15,178 bases of DNA, from assembly GCA_039916225.1 (NCBI GenBank), contig JBDSLU010000464.1, forward strand, positions 1 to 15,178, read 5' to 3'. Both the position numbers and the translations under genes were made by a program. Below are positions 1-7,039 of this stretch, in pieces (position 1 is the first letter of the stretch; each line of letters opens with the position of its first letter). The DNA comes from JBDSLU01 sp039916225. GTDB taxonomy: Bacteria > Acidobacteriota > Vicinamibacteria > Vicinamibacterales > Vicinamibacteraceae. A model generated the notes under the pieces. That model had not been told where the DNA came from, made no database searches, and saw nothing but the letters and a program-made list of their open reading frames with translations.

Positions 1-188
1 GTTGTCGGTCAACACCGCAGGCGACGGTCCTGGATCTGGGCCATCGCGGGTTCTAGATGCACCCACGTGCCAGTCACCAGGGCCTTTTTCAATGACTTAG
101 GGGCCACGCTGCGGGCGTTCTTGAAGCAGCATTGCCCGCAAGGAACCCACGCCGACAGCTAAGTTGTTGATTCTAAATAAGCTCAAGT
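1..188. other. Gene-free left edge of window
   Basis: No convincing coding frame was found on either strand. The stretch lies downstream of the 3' end of tRNA-Ser(CGA) on the minus strand. It carries an 11-bp copy of part of that tRNA's T-arm region at 61-71 and an AT-richer patch at about 160-185. It may be the edge of a longer intergenic region or a remnant next to a tRNA integration site, but nothing in the window decides this. Confidence 0.5.
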
Positions 189-279
189 TGGCGGAGAGGG
201 TGGGATTCGAACCCACGTGCCGGTTACCCGACAAACCGCTTTCGAGGCGGTCCCGTTACGACCACTTCGGTACCTCTCC
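189..279 (-). tRNA. tRNA-Ser(CGA), CCA encoded
   Basis: Read on the minus strand, the 5' acceptor GGAGAGG pairs with CCTCTCC, followed by discriminator G and an encoded CCA (189-191). The anticodon arm is ACCGC-CTCGAAA-GCGGT, giving anticodon CGA, which decodes UCG serine codons. The T-arm is GTGGG-TTCGAAT-CCCAC. A long variable arm between the anticodon and T stems is typical of class II serine tRNAs. Without CCA the molecule is 88 nt (192-279). It lies 48 nt downstream of tadA on the same strand and may be processed from the same transcript. Confidence 0.95.
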
Positions 280-327
280 GCAGAGGCCTTGCCGCTCGCT
301 CGATAGCCCGTCAGGGGTTGACGTGCG

Positions 328-843
328 CTACGTCGCGTCTTGCCCGCTCGCCCGACTCGCCCGCCGCGCCTGGAAGAAGCGCTGCAGCAGCTCGCGGCTC
401 TCGTCCGCCAGGACCCCTTCGACGACCTCGACGCGGTGGTTCAGCGCCGGGTGATTCAGGGCCTGCTGCGACGAAACGACCGCGCCGGCTTTCGGCTCCC
501 GCGTCCCGTAGATTAGCGTGCCGACGCGCGCGTGGACCATCGCCCCCACACACATCAGACACGGCTCGATGGTGACGTAAAGCCTGACACCGGTCAGCCG
601 GTAGTTGCCCAAGGTCCGAGCCGCGTCACGCAGTGCAACTACCTCTGCGTGTGCGGTGGGATCGCTGGCCGTGATGGGCTGATTGCACCCGCGGCCGACG
701 ATCTCCGAGCCTTGCACGACGACGGCGCCGACCGGCACTTCCCCGGCATCCGCGGCGCGCTGGGCTTCTTCTAAAGCCTCACGCATGAACGAGATGTCCA
801 GCTCAGACTCGTTCAACGCAAGACCGTCGATAGCGGCCCCCAC
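328..843 (-). CDS. tadA: tRNA-specific adenosine deaminase TadA
   Basis: This zinc enzyme deaminates the wobble adenosine A34 of tRNA-Arg(ACG) to inosine, so that one tRNA reads CGU, CGC and CGA. The cytidine/deoxycytidylate deaminase fold is clear: HAE at residues 65-67 supplies a zinc ligand and the proton-shuttling glutamate, and PCLMC at 94-98 supplies the two zinc cysteines. The C-terminal LLQRFFQARR helix is typical of TadA rather than of other deaminases. The reported start is GTG at 843, giving 171 aa. An in-frame ATG at 786 would give 152 aa, nearer the usual TadA length, and the first 19 residues look poorly conserved, so the shorter form is a real alternative. An 11-bp inverted repeat brackets the GTG. 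The gene for its substrate, tRNA-Arg(ACG), lies 93 bp upstream on the same strand. The identification is firm; the start is not. Confidence 0.95.
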   Translation of the reverse strand: MGAAIDGLALNESELDISFMREALEEAQRAADAGEVPVGAVVVQGSEIVGRGCNQPITASDPTAHAEVVALRDAARTLGNYRLTGVRLYVTIEPCLMCVGAMVHARVGTLIYGTREPKAGAVVSSQQALNHPALNHRVEVVEGVLADESRELLQRFFQARRASRASGQDAT

Positions 844-866
844 TCGACTCGTTACCCGCTATCGAC
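826..866 (-). promoter_or_regulatory. 11-bp inverted repeat around the tadA GTG
   Basis: The arms GTCGATAGCGG (826-836) and CCGCTATCGAC (856-866) are perfect inverted repeats separated by 19 nt. The candidate GTG start of tadA (841-843) lies in the spacer. As RNA this would be a strong stem with the start codon in the loop; as DNA it could be an operator. If tadA actually starts at the ATG at 786, the whole structure lies in the leader. The structure is seen directly; its function is unknown. Confidence 0.5.
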
Positions 867-915
867 AAGCCGGCGCGGCCGGCGAATCGATGCGTGACCG
901 AGGAGTGCGGGGTGC

Positions 916-940
916 CACCACCTCCCAGCGAGAGGTGGTG
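916..940 (-). terminator. Hairpin overlapping the tRNA-Arg 3' end
   Basis: The arms at 916-924 and 932-940 form a perfect 9-bp inverted repeat (CACCACCTC with GAGGTGGTG) around a 7-nt loop. On the minus strand it begins with the CACCA end of tRNA-Arg and continues just past it. No T-tract follows, so it would be an atypical intrinsic terminator. It could instead be a processing or attenuation structure between the tRNA and tadA. Confidence 0.4.
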
Positions 941-1012
941 CGCCCAGCACGACTCGAACGTGCGACCTCCTGGTTCGTAGCCAGACGCTCTATCCAACTG
1001 AGCTATGGGCGC
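936..1012 (-). tRNA. tRNA-Arg(ACG), CCA encoded
   Basis: Read on the minus strand, the acceptor GCGCCCA pairs with TGGGCGC, followed by discriminator A and an encoded CCA (936-938). The D-arm begins TAGCTCAGTTGG. The anticodon arm is TCTGG-CTACGAA-CCAGG, giving anticodon ACG, and the T-arm is GCACG-TTCGAGT-CGTGC. The body is 74 nt (939-1012). A34 of this tRNA is the canonical substrate of TadA, whose gene is the next one downstream on the same strand. A TATAGT box at 1073-1068 is a candidate -10. Confidence 0.96.
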
Positions 1013-1067
1013 GCTTCGACGGACTTTCCTGCCCCGACTGCGCCCAAGGGCCCGGCCGGAACGTTCA

Positions 1068-1073
1068 ACTATA
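1068..1073 (-). promoter_or_regulatory. Candidate -10 box upstream of tRNA-Arg
   Basis: TATAGT on the minus strand matches TATAAT at five of six positions. It lies about 55 nt upstream of the mature tRNA-Arg 5' end, in the gap after the DUF3667 stop codon. No good -35 box is visible at the expected distance. Confidence 0.35.
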
Positions 1074-1105
1074 CAACGGCCAGCGGCGGCACTGCCAGCC
1101 CGTCG

Positions 1106-1954
1106 TCAGCGACCGAAGGCCGCCGGCCAGTTGCGACCGTAGACCGTCACGGCCACGATGGCGGCGGTGGCGGTAAGTGTTGCCACGGTGTAGCCGGTCA
1201 TCACGATCGCCGTGTGCAGGGCGGCGCGCCAGCGGGTCCCGCCATACGCCGTCCGGAAGGCCAGGAAGACGTAGCCGAAGATGTAGACGTCTCCCAGGGT
1301 GTCGAGCCCGCTCGCCAGCATGGGCGGCGAGACGGCGGCCAAGGCCTTGGTCAGGGCCAGCATCCCGAACGCCGCGGCATGGACCTCGAGCGCGAAGATG
1401 AAGTGCGCGGGAAACCGGCGACCGGCGCGGCGCCGCAGGAGCGCGACGATCCAGGCGAAGAACGGCACGAGCACGAACATGACGCGCGGCATCCAGGCGT
1501 AGCGCGCGGCGTCGATCGCGGCCTGCATCTCGGCGAGGCTGTCGAACCCGAACGTTCGCACCTCCTTGGTCACCGCCTGGGTGTCGCCGCCGAGCTTCAG
1601 CTCGAACCCGCCCCGATCGTGGACCATCACCAGCACGGCGAACATCACGACGCTGGCAATCAGATAGAGCCGCAGCGGCGTGAGCCACCGGACTCGCCGT
1701 CCGGCCAGATACTCGCGCGTCAGAAAGCCCGGCGAGAAATAGAGCCGACGCAAGGATCGCGGGACGCGGCCGTCGACGTCGAGGAGCTCCTGGCCGAACT
1801 CCTTGGCGAAGTGGCGGACGGGCGGATCGAGCGGCTTGTCCGCCTGCCCGCACATCGCGCAGAACGGCCCGTGCAGCACGGCGCAGCAGTTGGCGCACGT
1901 CGCGACTGGCGCGGGCGCGGGCGCCGGCGCCAGAATCGTCTCCGGCTCGCTCAT
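1106..1954 (-). CDS. DUF3667 zinc-ribbon integral membrane protein
   Basis: This 282-aa protein matches the DUF3667 pattern from memory of the family. An N-terminal CxxC...CxxC zinc ribbon has C20, C23, C32 and C35, with FCAMCGQ at 31-37. A conserved stretch follows (FSPGFLTREYLAGRR, 73-87) and leads into the first membrane helix. Hydrophobic segments lie at about 94-112, 155-172, 183-207, 222-235 and 246-272, so four to five membrane passes are likely. An Ala-Pro repeat at 9-16 precedes the ribbon. The family has no established biochemical role that I can name. The ATG overlaps the stop codon of the upstream GH3 gene as ATGA (1951-1954), which implies translational coupling and a shared transcript. 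The family call is fairly sure; the function is unknown. Confidence 0.85.
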   Translation of the reverse strand: MSEPETILAPAPAPAPVATCANCCAVLHGPFCAMCGQADKPLDPPVRHFAKEFGQELLDVDGRVPRSLRRLYFSPGFLTREYLAGRRVRWLTPLRLYLIASVVMFAVLVMVHDRGGFELKLGGDTQAVTKEVRTFGFDSLAEMQAAIDAARYAWMPRVMFVLVPFFAWIVALLRRRAGRRFPAHFIFALEVHAAAFGMLALTKALAAVSPPMLASGLDTLGDVYIFGYVFLAFRTAYGGTRWRAALHTAIVMTGYTVATLTATAAIVAVTVYGRNWPAAFGR

Positions 1955-3765
1955 CGATCGAGCCCGGCACCCAGTTCGGCGAGGCCGGGCAGCGGCACCG
2001 GCAGGCGACCGCCGATCTTCGCGTCGCCGACGATGGCGCGCACGGCGGATCGCTCGGCGCGATCGTAGAGATCGTAGGTGAGCAGGATGGCCGGCACGTC
2101 GGGCACGACGGCAGCCGCGTACGGGCTGCCGAAAAAAGCTGCGACGAACGGGGCGTTCGATGCCTTGGTGGCGGTCGCCAGTTGCTTCAGCAGGTCGGCA
2201 AGCGGCGCCGGCAAATCAGACCGGCCGCTGGCCGACGAGGCTCGCACGTAGACCGCGGCGACGATCGCGTCGTAGCGCGGCGCCGTCGCGCGCACCAGCT
2301 CGATTTCCTCCCGCGTGGCGCGGTCCGATAGCTCGATGGCCGTCGTGTTCGGCCAACGCCGCCGCAGCTCCGGCTGGAAGGTGCGGCTCGGCGACGCGAT
2401 GCGCCAGCCGGCGGGATAATCGACCACCGACAGGAACAGGACACTCGCGTCGCGCGGCAACTTCAGCGGCACGCTGTCGCGGTCGTCCTTGACCAGCGTG
2501 ACGGCGCGCGCGCCGACGTCGTCGGCGATCTTTTCCGCCGAGCGCGTGCCGACCTGCTTCGGCAACTCGTCCAGGTCGACGAGCCTGGCGCGATGGAGCC
2601 CGAGGCGCGCCTTGGCGCGCAGGATCCGCGTGACCGAGGCGTCGAGGCGGGCGGCGCTGATGCGGCCGCTCTGGACGGCACGCCGCAGCCCATTGAACGC
2701 GGCGGCCTGGTCCGGCGAGTTGAGCACGACATCGTTGCCAGCCTCGACGGCGCGGACGGCGGCCTCACCGGCGTCGGCCTTGCTGGTGATGCCGGCCATG
2801 CCCATCGAGTCGGTGATGACGAGCCCGTCGAACCCGAGATCCTTGCGCAGCAGGCCGTCGATGACCGGTTTGCTCAGTGTGGCCGGAGTGCCGCTGTCGT
2901 CGACGGCCGAGAGGCCAAGGTGCGCGGTCATCACGGCGTCGGCCCTGGCGGCAATCGCGGCACGGAACGGCGCGAGCTCGACTTGGTCGAGGTGCGCCCG
3001 CGGATGGGCGACCGTGGCGAAGCCGAGATGCGTGTCGACGTCGGTATCGCCGTGGCCGGGAAAGTGCTTGAGCGTGGCCATCGCGCCGCCAGCCGCGAGG
3101 CCGCGCACCCAGGCCGCCGCGAAGGCGCCAACGCGCACCGGATCGGCGCCGTACGATCGCGTGTTGATGACGGGATTCCTGGGGTTGTTGTTGACGTCGG
3201 CGACGGGCGCGAAGTGCCAGTGCACGCCGAGCGCGCGAGCTTCGCGGGCCGACACGGTGGCCGCGGTGTAGGCGAGCCGCTCGTCGCCGGTGGCGCCGAA
3301 GGCCATGGCCCTGGGGAACAGCGTCGTGCCAGCGATGCGGAAGCCGACGCCGCCCTCGAAGTCCGCGGCGACGAGGAGCGGCACCTTCGACTGCGCCTGC
3401 AGGCGGTTGACGATCGACGCGGCCTCGAGCGGCTGGCCGAGCGTCACCGTGCCGTAAGCGGTGTTGAGGAGCACGTTCGGCGCGGCTTCGCTTCCGCCGG
3501 ACACGACGAAGCCGCCGACGTGCTGGTCGCGGATGAACGCGCTGACGCGCTCGAACTCGTCGCTGTCGGTGCCGATGTAGGTCGAGGCTACCTGGGCCAT
3601 CAGCAACTGGCCGACCTTCTCGTCGAGGGTCATCGCCGCCAGCGTCTGCGCGACCCAGCGGTCCGCGGTCCGATCGAGGGTGGGTCGAGCCGCCAGAGTC
3701 GCGACGGACGCGACGAGGACGGCCCCAGCGGCAAACCGCGCCAGCGCGGGATAAGCTGTCGGCAC
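1951..3765 (-). CDS. Secreted GH3 beta-N-acetylhexosaminidase (NagZ-like)
   Basis: This glycoside hydrolase family 3 enzyme is expected to release terminal N-acetylglucosamine from muropeptides or chitooligosaccharides. Numbering from the GTG at 3765 (604 aa), the motif KHFPGHGDT lies at 233-241, the D-T-H acid/base dyad typical of the NagZ branch is D244/H246, and the nucleophile is D319 in ITDSMGM. A hydrophobic segment at about 5-26 looks like a signal peptide or membrane anchor, so the enzyme probably acts outside the cytoplasm. Roughly the last 190 residues form a second domain, as in two-domain family members such as Bacillus NagZ/YbbD. GTG is preferred because a TAGAAT -10 box ends 7 nt before it. 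An ATG at 3801 would add 12 residues but overlaps the start of the divergent moaB. The downstream DUF3667 gene overlaps it by ATGA. Confidence 0.92.
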   Translation of the reverse strand: MPTAYPALARFAAGAVLVASVATLAARPTLDRTADRWVAQTLAAMTLDEKVGQLLMAQVASTYIGTDSDEFERVSAFIRDQHVGGFVVSGGSEAAPNVLLNTAYGTVTLGQPLEAASIVNRLQAQSKVPLLVAADFEGGVGFRIAGTTLFPRAMAFGATGDERLAYTAATVSAREARALGVHWHFAPVADVNNNPRNPVINTRSYGADPVRVGAFAAAWVRGLAAGGAMATLKHFPGHGDTDVDTHLGFATVAHPRAHLDQVELAPFRAAIAARADAVMTAHLGLSAVDDSGTPATLSKPVIDGLLRKDLGFDGLVITDSMGMAGITSKADAGEAAVRAVEAGNDVVLNSPDQAAAFNGLRRAVQSGRISAARLDASVTRILRAKARLGLHRARLVDLDELPKQVGTRSAEKIADDVGARAVTLVKDDRDSVPLKLPRDASVLFLSVVDYPAGWRIASPSRTFQPELRRRWPNTTAIELSDRATREEIELVRATAPRYDAIVAAVYVRASSASGRSDLPAPLADLLKQLATATKASNAPFVAAFFGSPYAAAVVPDVPAILLTYDLYDRAERSAVRAIVGDAKIGGRLPVPLPGLAELGAGLDR

Positions 3766-3772
3766 GGGGCCG

Positions 3773-3778
3773 ATTCTA
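3773..3778 (-). promoter_or_regulatory. -10 box for the GH3 gene, probably leaderless
   Basis: TAGAAT on the minus strand matches five of six consensus positions and is followed by 7 nt and then the GTG at 3765. That is the normal distance from -10 to the transcription start, so transcription would begin at or next to the start codon. No Shine-Dalgarno sequence precedes the GTG. Confidence 0.5.
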
Positions 3779-3799
3779 CGCGCGTCCGCCCCGCTTCGC

Positions 3800-4315
3800 A
3801 TGAGCCACACCGAACATCGCGCCCCGACACCAGGACTGCCGCCGGCGGCGATCCGCTGCGCGGTCCTGACGATCAGCGACACCCGCACCGAGGCCACCGA
3901 CACGGGCGGCGCGGCGATCGTCTCGCTGCTCGAGGCGGCGGGCCATACGGTCGCCGACAAGACGATCGTCCGAGACGAGCCGGCCGAAGTGCGTTTCTGG
4001 ATCGAACGGCAGGTGGCGGCGGACGACGCGCGCATCCTGATCACGACCGGCGGCACCGGCATCACGGCGCGCGACGGCACCTTCGAGGTGGCGAGCGCGA
4101 TCATCGAGAAGCCGCTCCCCGGCTTCGGCGAGATCTTCCGGATGCTCAGCTACCAGGAAATCGGCGCGGCGGCGATGCTGTCGCGGGCCTGCGCGGGCCG
4201 CGTCGGCCGGTCGATCCTGGTGTGTTTGCCGGGCTCGGAGCATGCGGTGCGCCTGGCGATGGAGAAGCTGCTGCTGCCGGAGCTCGGACACCTCGTGCGG
4301 GAAGCGACCCGGTGA
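3800..4315 (+). CDS. moaB: Molybdopterin adenylyltransferase, MoaB/MogA family
   Basis: This enzyme activates molybdopterin by adenylylation, the step before molybdate insertion by MoeA. The 171-aa length fits the family. The core motifs are present: ISDTR at 25-29, TTGGTGITARD at 82-92 for nucleotide and pterin binding, the PLPGFGEIFRMLSYQEIG stretch starting at 105, and LPGS at 143-146. It is the first gene of a three-gene plus-strand operon, and its TGA overlaps the GTG of the CPBP gene (GTGA, 4312-4315). Its ATG lies back to back with a possible ATG of the divergent GH3 gene (CATG, 3799-3802). No Shine-Dalgarno sequence or clear promoter is visible upstream. MoaB and MogA cannot be separated with certainty here, but the moeA neighbour fixes the pathway. 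Confidence 0.93.
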   Translation: MSHTEHRAPTPGLPPAAIRCAVLTISDTRTEATDTGGAAIVSLLEAAGHTVADKTIVRDEPAEVRFWIERQVAADDARILITTGGTGITARDGTFEVASAIIEKPLPGFGEIFRMLSYQEIGAAAMLSRACAGRVGRSILVCLPGSEHAVRLAMEKLLLPELGHLVREATR

Positions 4316-5004
4316 CCGCGAGCGCACCCGAGGGCAGCGTCGCTCGTCGCCGCGGAACCTCCGCTATCTGGCTGGCGTTGGCGCTGTTCGTGGCCGTCTG
4401 GGCGGTTCGAGCGACGGTCGGCTACCAGATCGACCTCGCGCTCGACCCCGCCGACAGGGCGATCTACTCCAACGGCGTGAAGCTGGCGCTCTGGGCGATG
4501 CCGGCGGCGGCGTTCGCCTTCTGGATCCGCGGCGAGCGGCGCCTGGCGTCGCTGCGACTCGGCCCACCGGCGGCGCGGACGCTGCCGCTGACGGTCGCGC
4601 TGATCCTCGCGTACCTTGCGGGCGTCGCCTGGGACGTGGCGCACAAGCACGGCGTCACGCTGGGTCAGCTGGGCGCGGCGCTCGCCGATCGCGGCTTGGC
4701 GAACTTCGCCGGTGCGGTGCCGTCGGCGTTCGCGGAGGAAGTGCTGTTTCGCGGCCTCGTGCTGACCGAACTCACCGAGCGCTGGGGCTTCTGGCGCGCC
4801 AACGCGGTGAGCGGCGCGATGTTCGTCGCGATACATTGGCCGCATCGAATCTGGCGCGACGGCATGGGCCTCGGTGTCGTCGCCGACGCGCCGGCGTTGT
4901 TCGCCTTGGCGCTCGCCCTGGGCTTCGTGACGTGGCGCACCGGATCGATCTGGCCGGCGGTGGTATTCCACGCCGCCAACAACACGCTGTCGGGAGTCCT
5001 GTGA
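4312..5004 (+). CDS. CPBP family intramembrane metalloprotease
   Basis: This membrane protein belongs to the CPBP (CAAX protease and bacteriocin-processing, Abi) family, related to the Rce1-type prenyl-protein endopeptidase. Counting from GTG at 4312 (230 aa), the signature motifs are AEEVLFRG at 141-148 (catalytic glutamates E142/E143 and R147), H175 in AIHWPH, and H220 with N223/N224 in FHAANN. Hydrophobic helices lie at about 17-40, 57-71, 91-108, 164-174, 194-207 and 212-222. The GTG overlaps the moaB stop, and the protein's own TGA overlaps the moeA GTG (GTGA, 5001-5004), so all three genes are probably translationally coupled. A protease is not a known step of molybdenum cofactor synthesis; its presence may reflect shared expression or an unrecognised role. 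The start is fixed mainly by the overlap. The family call is strong; the substrate is unknown. Confidence 0.88.
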   Translation: MTASAPEGSVARRRGTSAIWLALALFVAVWAVRATVGYQIDLALDPADRAIYSNGVKLALWAMPAAAFAFWIRGERRLASLRLGPPAARTLPLTVALILAYLAGVAWDVAHKHGVTLGQLGAALADRGLANFAGAVPSAFAEEVLFRGLVLTELTERWGFWRANAVSGAMFVAIHWPHRIWRDGMGLGVVADAPALFALALALGFVTWRTGSIWPAVVFHAANNTLSGVL

Positions 5005-6269
5005 GACCGTTTGCCGAGACCATCACGCTCGACGAGGCGCGACGCCTGATCCGCGAGGCGATCACGCCGCTGGTGCGCCGTGAGACGATCGCCCTCGACG
5101 TGGCGGACGGGCGCGTCCTGGCGGAAGACCTGACGGCGCCGATGGATCAGCCGCCGTTCGATCGCTCGGCGATGGACGGCTACGCGGTGCGCGCGGCGGA
5201 CCTGGCCGGGGCGACGCGCGGCGTCCCCACGGTGCTGCGCCTGATCGGCCGCGCCTACACCGCCGAACCGTTCGCCGGCACGCTGGCGCCCGGCGACTGT
5301 GTCGAGATCGCGACCGGCGCGCCGATCCCCGACGGCGCCGACGCGGTGGTGATGGTCGAAGACACCGGGCGTCCGGGATCCGCGGACTGGCCGGCGCCGG
5401 CGTGGCTCGACTCCGGCGAGCAGGTGCTGCTGCTGGTCGAGGCGTCGGTCGGACAGCACTGCGTCCGGCGCGGCTCGGACATGCGCGCCGGCGACGTCGT
5501 GATGCGCGCCGGGCAGGCGATCACGCCGAGCCGCGTCGGCGCGCTGGCGGCGATCGGCCGCGACCAGGTGTCGGTGATCGGCAAGCCGATCGTCGCGATC
5601 TTCCCCACCGGTAACGAGGTGGTGCGCCAGGGCCAGCCGCTGCCGCTGGCGTCGGTCTACGACGTCAACTCGTTCACGGTGGGGGCGCTGGTCGGGCGCC
5701 ACGGTGGCGTCGCGGTGCGCCACGCGCCGGTGCCGGACACGATCGAGGCGACGACAGTGGCGCTGGACGCGGCCTCAGGGGCCGACATCGTCGTGCTCGG
5801 CGGCGGCAGCTCGGTCGGCGAGCGCGACGTGGTGATCGACGCGGTCGCGGCACGCGGCGAGGTGATCTTCCACGGCATCGCGGTGAAGCCGGGCAAGCCG
5901 ACGCTGTTCGCGCGGATCGCCCGCCCTGCCCCTCTCGGAGGCTCTCAACTGGTGTTCGGGATGCCCGGCAACCCGACGTCGTGCCTGTCGCAGGCCCACG
6001 TGCTGCTGGTGCCGGCACTGCGCCAGCTGGCCGGCCTGCCGCCGCTCGATCCGCCGCGGGTCCGGCGTCGGCTGGCGAGCGCGGTCGGCTCGCCGGCGAA
6101 CCGGCATCAGTTCCTGCCGGTGCGGATCGAGGGCGACCTGGCGGTGCCGACCTTCAAGGGATCCGGGGAGATCACCAGCCTGTCGCAAGCGGACGGCTAC
6201 GTGGAAATCCCGGTGGGGGTAGCCCGCCTCGACGCCGGATCCGACGTCGAGGTGGTGGGCTACCTGTAG
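5001..6269 (+). CDS. moeA: Molybdopterin molybdenumtransferase MoeA
   Basis: MoeA inserts molybdate into adenylylated molybdopterin to give the active molybdenum cofactor. The 422-aa product is of normal length and collinear with the family: DRSAMDGYAVRAADL at 54-68, the domain around GDCVEIATGAPIPDGADAVV at 98-117, the central MoCF-binding domain with FPTGNEVV at 201-208 and LGGGSSVGERDV at 266-277, HGIAVKPGKPTLF at 291-303, and FGMPGNPTSCL at 319-329, followed by the C-terminal beta domain. The GTG start at 5001 overlaps the stop of the CPBP gene and gives the expected N-terminus (ITLDEARRLI). It is the last gene of the moaB-CPBP-moeA operon and converges on the superoxide dismutase gene. 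The 51-bp double-hairpin repeat sits between the two stop codons and may end transcription from both sides. Confidence 0.96.
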   Translation: MRPFAETITLDEARRLIREAITPLVRRETIALDVADGRVLAEDLTAPMDQPPFDRSAMDGYAVRAADLAGATRGVPTVLRLIGRAYTAEPFAGTLAPGDCVEIATGAPIPDGADAVVMVEDTGRPGSADWPAPAWLDSGEQVLLLVEASVGQHCVRRGSDMRAGDVVMRAGQAITPSRVGALAAIGRDQVSVIGKPIVAIFPTGNEVVRQGQPLPLASVYDVNSFTVGALVGRHGGVAVRHAPVPDTIEATTVALDAASGADIVVLGGGSSVGERDVVIDAVAARGEVIFHGIAVKPGKPTLFARIARPAPLGGSQLVFGMPGNPTSCLSQAHVLLVPALRQLAGLPPLDPPRVRRRLASAVGSPANRHQFLPVRIEGDLAVPTFKGSGEITSLSQADGYVEIPVGVARLDAGSDVEVVGYL

Positions 6270-6281
6270 CGAACTCCGGGC

Positions 6282-6332
6282 TTGCTCGGAGCGTGCTCGG
6301 AGCTTGCTCCGAGCAACTTGCAGGAACTGCAA
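6282..6332 (+). repeat. 51-bp double-hairpin repeat, copy 1
   Basis: This intergenic element between the convergent moeA and superoxide dismutase genes contains two near-identical TGCTCGGAGC units (6283-6292 and 6294-6303), then the inverse GCTCCGAGCAA (6306-6316), then TTGCAG-GAA-CTGCAA (6318-6332). The inner unit makes a 9-bp stem with a 2-nt loop (6295-6314). The outer unit makes an 11-bp stem with the same inverse arm. A second hairpin of 6 bp follows. The copy at 11361-11311 on the other strand matches at 47 of 51 positions by hand alignment. It may act as a bidirectional terminator or be a REP-like mobile repeat. Confidence 0.8.
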
Positions 6333-6335
6333 CGA

Positions 6336-6932
<597 letters not shown>

Positions 6933-6942
6933 GGGATTCCGA

Positions 6943-6948
6943 CTCCTT
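6943..6948 (-). promoter_or_regulatory. Shine-Dalgarno site of superoxide dismutase
   Basis: AAGGAG on the minus strand lies 10 nt before the ATG at 6932. It supports that start and contrasts with the neighbouring genes, which lack a ribosome-binding site. Confidence 0.6.
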
Positions 6949-7033
6949 GCTCGCGGCCCGGGACCGGCCCGGGCGAGCTGGCGGGCGCGCGACCGACCAC
7001 GACGGCCTTCGGCGGGACCCGCAAAGGCCCGAT

Positions 7034-7039
7034 CTTATA
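7034..7039 (-). promoter_or_regulatory. Candidate -10 of superoxide dismutase
   Basis: TATAAG on the minus strand, continuing into TATAAGAT (7039-7032), is the best -10 upstream of the superoxide dismutase gene. It would give an untranslated leader of about 90 nt. It overlaps the -10 of the divergent M28 gene base for base through the shared TATA. Confidence 0.4.

Noticed and set aside
837..855. Possible TadA-recognised TACG motif in the loop of the tadA inverted repeat (autoediting idea)
   Set aside because: The loop contains AACGA on the mRNA strand, not the UACG context of the tRNA-Arg anticodon loop, so there is no support for self-editing.
683..2068. Long open frame on the plus strand (461 codons) crossing tRNA-Arg and lying antisense to tadA and the DUF3667 gene
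   Set aside because: It crosses a tRNA gene and the translation is low-complexity, rich in Arg, Gly and Pro. It is a shadow typical of high-GC DNA.
3799..4104. Upstream extension of the GH3 reading frame into moaB (717 codons in total)
   Set aside because: The extension is antisense to conserved moaB motifs. The signal-peptide-like segment and the -10 box place the true start at 3765 or at most 3801.
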